From NCBI GenBank assembly GCA_038496445.1, contig JALMLS010000564.1:372001-436000 (forward strand): 64,000 bases of DNA, read 5' to 3'. How positions within the stretch are numbered: the first letter of the stretch is position 1; each line of letters opens with the position of its first letter. Both the position numbers and the translations under genes were made by a program. The notes under the pieces are model-generated. The model saw nothing but the letters and a program-made list of their open reading frames with translations, was not told the DNA's origin and did no database searches. Source of the DNA: Trichosphaerium sp. ATCC 40318 (taxonomy: Eukaryota > Discosea > Flabellinia > Trichosidae). Shown in pieces: positions 60,423 to 64,000 of this stretch.

Positions 60423-61029
60423 AATAAAGCGTTAACTTTTCCGTTGATAGTTCGATCAAGTTTTGTGTTCAATAAGAATTCTGTGTTGGTGCTTATCGTC
60501 ACTGTAACAGTGGTTAACTGGGCCGATAATAAAAGTCATTCGGTTTTCGCAATGTTCAAGTAGAATCTAGATTTCTCGGCATTCCAGAATTCGTTGTTAA
60601 TCCATTGACGCGCAGAATATTAATATATTTTGATTGAATAAATCGGTTGATTCTACATGCTCGTTTACGTTTCCAGTCTGTAATTGATGTTAAGATTCGC
60701 GTTATTTATTTCACGATGTTTCTCGTGAGATTTCACGTAAAACTTATTGATAGAGGGCTTCTTGTGACGTTTCTGCTTTAAGAATGACCGTGATCAACCC
60801 TAAAAGCGGTAGTGTAGACTATAAACTATACATACCATTAAATAGGTTGATAAAGCTCCAATACGTAGTATTAGCACTCGCTAATACTATGTATCGCGAA
60901 AGAAGTGCTCGTGCAGCAAAGTGTTTATCGAGGAAACCAAATAAAAATTGTGGTTGTCACGTCATTCTTGTTTCACTGACTTGAAAAAATCAAAATCAAC
61001 AACAACCAACACAAACAACAACAAGCTAA
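60423..61029. other. intergenic, one doubtful short frame
   Basis: The frame 60784-60984 (66 codons, ends CGCHVILVSLT) has no recognisable feature and is not called. Otherwise nothing is seen. Confidence 0.4.
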
Positions 61030-61935
61030 ATGTCAAACAAACAAACATCAACCAACAACAAGACAAAGAAACTTGTCACTCAAAAGAAGAAACCATCAAA
61101 GGCACCAGTGTACGTTAATTTATCGTCAAGTGAAATCCAATGATTACTGACACTCTTCATGATAGTACAAAGAAACCCACAGTTAACCCTGCAACTGTTG
61201 GAGGAGGTGTCGGAGGCACATTCATGAAGTCATTGCGTATGTTCTAAAGCCTGTGATGTAGTCTAACAGTTTATGATAGCAAAACCTTGTGGTGTTGCTG
61301 GTTTGGCACCTTGTATCGGAATCATCAGCCCAAATCCAAATGGTACATGTTATTGTGCTCATATCAGCGACTCTTGCTCAATGAAAACATGGTGGACACC
61401 ATACGATAAGATTCAAAAAGCAGTTCGTACAGCTTGGATTGAAGAAAAAATCAAATCTGGTTTAGGTATGTAATTGTTTGCTTTGTTACTTTTGGTGATC
61501 GTGATGTATGACTCACCCTCTGGTCTAGGAAATCATCCAATCTGTAAAAGAACCTTTTACGTGATGACAGGAATGCCAAAAGCAAATGCAACACTTGCAG
61601 CTGTACTTGAGGTATTGAAGGGTGCTCGCAAAGTGATCAACAAAACAGGATGTAGAAGGTTTAAAAGTGGATTCTACTTGAATTCCAAGGGTGTTATTCG
61701 TCCACTTGTTGAACCTGATGCACTTTGGGCATCTGGTTGGGTTAAAGGAACAACACTATCACAACGTTATAAGAAGATGCCAAATAACAAGGTCAATGGA
61801 GATGGCATATTTGAAGTACCTGAAATGAAAAAGTTTGATACAGTCGTTTCACAAGTTCGTAAAGTAAAGAAGGGTTTGGTCAGTAAAGATGACCCAGCAC
61901 TCAAAAAATTCAGGCCTGTATTGGCGAAGGTATGA
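61030..61935 (+). CDS. hypothetical Cys-rich protein with CheD-like C/H spacing
   Basis: Not recognised as a named family. It starts MSNKQTSTNNKTKKLVTQKK, basic and Asn/Lys-rich. A GTACGT intron leads to a Gly-rich segment (TVGGGVGGTFMKSL). After the next intron (GTATGT donor, GATAG acceptor) the core begins PKPCGVAGLAPCIGIISPNP, then NGTCYCAHISDSC. A Cys in APCIG and a His in CAHI are 16 residues apart, a spacing like the Cys/His pair of CheD-type Gln deamidases; this is only suggestive. The rest is KTWWTPYDKIQKAV, a last intron near 61466-61530, then HPICKRTFYVMTGMPKANAT, LEVLKGARKVINKTG and a basic end. About 230 residues. Confidence 0.65.
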
Positions 61936-62548
61936 TCACATGTGAACTTTCGTATCGTTGGATGATACGCCTTGTATATACTACTATAAATAAACAAACC
62001 CTTTATCAATACTTTTTTATTTTATTCAGCTGAGGTAAGTCACGGACAATATAGGGCTTAGAGTAGCAGTATTTCTAGATTCTAGAATCTAGAATTTATC
62101 TGTAAAGTTAATTGGATGGGCATCTCTCAGAGCTACATGTAGAAAACACATTTTTTCTGCCATTTTAACTGTATCAGTCACCTTTTTAGACTAAAAAAGA
62201 AACCATTGAGAAGCAGAGATTTTTGCAAACGCTTTCGGTACTTTTTCGATTATTCTAAAACCTAACCAAAGGCATGGACTATGTACGAAGCTGTCTGGGA
62301 AAGCAATGGCAACCTATTAGGTAACGTATTGACTTTGTAGATCCAAAGACGCATAGTCTGGCTCAGCCAGAAAGTACTGGCAGTCGTTTGTTGCTGGCCA
62401 TCAAATAGCGTTATTAGAGTCTCTGTACGTTACTTGACAGGCAACTATGACCCATGGACTTGCTAGAATTTGTTTCAATCCAGAGTCTGATCTGATTGGA
62501 TTTTGTTTGACTTTTGGTATTGTCCACCCGCATATTTATGGCACGCAA
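61936..62548. other. intergenic with a 22-bp palindrome
   Basis: No gene is certain. A frame near 62360-62550 looks partly coding but could not be joined to an ATG and to the next exon at the same time. The perfect palindrome at 62073-62094 is the main feature. Confidence 0.4.
62073..62094. repeat. perfect 22-bp palindrome
   Basis: The arms read TTCTAGATTCT and AGAATCTAGAA with no spacer; the symmetry breaks at the next base on each side. It contains two nested TCTAGA units, and so resembles both a heat-shock-element-like array (TTC/GAA) and a possible hairpin. Confidence 0.85.
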
Positions 62549-63283
62549 ATGGAACAAAGCTCCGCTATTAAAAAGGTTGGTACAAAAATTGGATTTGTTC
62601 TAAATTAGCGCTAGATAAACATCTTGCCATCCTGTAGCCACCAATTACTACATCTGCCTGTTGAATTACACCTTTATATTGCTGATTTAGACTTTGAAGT
62701 GTTTAAAAAATGGTCTATACTATCCAAACACACAGCAACAACAACCAGGTTTGATATTGATCTTAAAAAACACGGAAAGTGGGTAAAACACAGCAGATAT
62801 TTTCAAGCCGCCAGAGTAGAACAATATTGGAGACATGGTCAACGCACTGGCGAATGTAAGACTTTTCGTGAAGACGGTCAACCGTATGAGAGGTATTACT
62901 GTGTAAAAGGTTTGAAACAAGGGCAATTTAAGAAGTGGTACCTTAATGGTCAATTGTCTGAGGAGTGTACTTATGTCTCTGGCAAAAAAGACGGAGAGTT
63001 CAAAAAGTGGTTTGATAACGGTACATTGTGGATTCAATGCCAATGTGTCAATGGTAAAAAAGAAGGAGAGTTTACGCACTGGTATATCAATGGTCAAAAG
63101 AGGATGCATGGATATTATGTTAATGATAAAATGGAAGGAGAATACAAGCAATGGTTTGACAATGGTCAGTTAAAAGAGATATGTAATTTTGTCAATAGTT
63201 GCAGAGAAGGCGAGTACACAAAATGGTATGACAATGGAGAATTAATAAAAAAAGGCCGCTATGTTGATGGCATAGCCATATAG
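62549..63283 (+). CDS. F-box-like protein with MORN-variant repeats (copy 2)
   Basis: The first exon MEQSSAIKK (62549-62575) is followed by a 39-nt intron (62576-62614, GTTGGT donor) in the same place and phase as in the gene at 17090-18072. Exon two gives an F-box-like start (LLHLPVELHLYIADLDF) then LSKHTATTTRFDIDLKKHG. About seven MORN-variant repeats follow (GQFKKWYLNGQLSEECTYV; GEFKKWFDNGTLWIQCQCV; GEYKQWFDNGQLKEICNFV). Total about 231 residues; it ends RYVDGIAI at TAG. It is shorter than copy 1 and lacks its divergent tail. The same class is abundant in giant DNA viruses of amoebae. Role in SCF-type ubiquitination is inference. Confidence 0.8.
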
Positions 63284-63423
63284 TAAGTAGCCTTTGACTT
63301 ACAAGGGAATTCACCAGCCAGTTCGGCTTCGTTTCATTTAACACGTGACTAGAAACAAAACCTTACTTTATTTCTGTTTAAACAAATGAATGCCTTGTTG
63401 ATGTATTGTTGGTTTCTTTTTTT

Positions 63424-64000
63424 TTAAACCCTTCTGTACCTATCAGTGGATTGCGTTTGGCCTACTTGTTTTGGCTTTTCGAATTTACTTACTATCTTGT
63501 CGAGAGCCTCCAATGTCTTTGAAAGTGCTTCAGCATCTTCTTCGAGCGTGTCTATCTACACTGATTTAGTGGAAAGTTAAAGTTAATTACTAGTACCTCT
63601 TTTTCTAGGTAAGCCTTGAACACATTACATTTTTCTTTCCATTCTTCTCTTGTTGTAGTGTCTTCCTTACTGACAGGAGCAAGTACAGTTTTTAAGAAAC
63701 GAACATATCTCATTAGCATAACTGACTTGCGGGCACACTTATTTTGGTAAAATTCTGTATCTCCCTACACTGCGTGAGACGTAATTAAGAAAAATGACGA
63801 ACGTCAGGAATTTTTACGACATCTTCAAAGGAGTATTCCTTCTCATCTCTTGTGTTGTACGTCGTTCTAAATAATTAAAATCCATAAAAATACTACAACT
63901 TACCTAAGGATACTTTCAGTTGCTTGGTCCTTATGTTTGCGTTGTACTTGTACGACCACAACTCCACCTTGTGTCTTTCCGTCTTCTTGCCTGCTAGGGC
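63424..64000 (-). CDS. hypothetical helical protein, 5' end outside window
   Basis: Partial: the upstream part lies beyond 64000. In reading order the visible exons are QEDGKTQGGVVVVQVQRKHK then DQATESILR; TTYNTRDEKEYSFEDVVKIP; DTEFYQNKCARKSVMLMRYV, then RFLKTVLAPVSKED; and IDTLEEDAEALSKTLEALDK, ending QVGQTQSTDRYRRV at TAA 63424-63426. Introns of 40-60 nt separate them. The last two exons are helical and charged, suggesting a coiled coil. No family recognised. Confidence 0.6.

Noticed and set aside
60784-60984. 66-codon plus-strand frame as a gene
   Set aside because: No family resemblance, no supported introns and ordinary composition; could be chance.
62281-62548. An upstream exon set for the second F-box/MORN-variant gene (a frame ending GTQMEQSSAIKK)
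   Set aside because: Joining it needs introns of 16-20 nt or phase mismatches, while ATG 62549 gives a first exon matching the paralogue at 17090.
62720-63151. 143-codon minus-strand open frame
   Set aside because: It is the antisense of the MORN-variant repeats of the plus-strand gene; the repeat logic is clear only on the plus strand.
1-64000. Bacterial operons, CRISPR arrays, insertion sequences, tRNA or rRNA genes
   Set aside because: Genes are spliced and eukaryotic. No regularly spaced repeats, no terminal-inverted-repeat transposon and no tRNA T-loop (GGTTCRANNCC) with a matching cloverleaf were found by reading.

Overview
The window is nuclear DNA from a unicellular or otherwise compact eukaryote. 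About 34 protein genes sit on both strands. Nearly all are split by short introns (mostly about 40-90 nt), so most real proteins cross several short reading frames. Exon joins can be read because protein similarity resumes in frame after a GT...AG gap, often with a CTAAC-like branch site just before the acceptor. TAA, TAG and TGA all end genes, so the code looks standard. The gene set (eIF2B, Nup188, Rab, YKT6, prefoldin, RasGEF, a DH-PH-RhoGAP protein, RBR ligase) is general eukaryotic. RasGEF and RhoGEF/RhoGAP signalling would suit an amoeboid or opisthokont-related protist, but I cannot fix the lineage from sequence alone.

Layout. 0-3 kb: an unrecognised spliced gene, then about 1.4 kb without genes that holds a diverged tandem repeat. 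3-13 kb, all minus strand: eIF2B gamma, YKT6 and a large Nup188-like nucleoporin. 13-18 kb, plus strand: a RasGEF and a first F-box/MORN-variant repeat gene. 18-22 kb, minus: a secreted sulfatase and Rab geranylgeranyltransferase beta. 22-29 kb, plus: a TLC-domain protein, two F-box-like genes and a small membrane protein. 29-34.5 kb, minus: a CKAP2-like protein, a Rab and an unrecognised gene. 34.5-38 kb: a TMEM69-like protein, a tiny ORF 3 nt after it, a small unrecognised ORF and an intronless kinase. 38-42 kb, minus: a SLC45/sucrose-type transporter and a HAD phosphatase. 42-45 kb, plus: a DDWY-repeat gene and an RBR E3 ligase. 45-52 kb: an inositol 5-phosphatase, a possible KAR5/GEX1/Brambleberry protein, a sucrase/ferredoxin-like protein and a histidine phosphatase. 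52-54.4 kb, minus: a DDWY-repeat protein ending in a PD-(D/E)XK-like nuclease domain. 54.5-64 kb: prefoldin 3, the DH-PH-RhoGAP protein, an NPC2-like ML protein, an unrecognised Cys-rich gene, a second F-box/MORN-variant gene and an edge-truncated gene.

Functional links. YKT6, the Rab and RABGGTB belong to one pathway: Rab prenylation and membrane fusion. RasGEF, RhoGEF/GAP and the 5-phosphatase are membrane signalling. The F-box proteins and the RBR ligase are ubiquitin-related. Most promising for new biology is the DDWY-repeat family. At least eight copies of a repeat of about 65 residues occur in two genes. The larger protein has a mitochondrial-type leader and a C-terminal nuclease-like domain, an arrangement that parallels RAP-domain organelle RNA proteins. 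Other notable points are the preference for GTAC splice donors, start codons of divergent genes only 52-85 bp apart, and a paralogous pair of F-box/MORN-variant genes with the same intron position.
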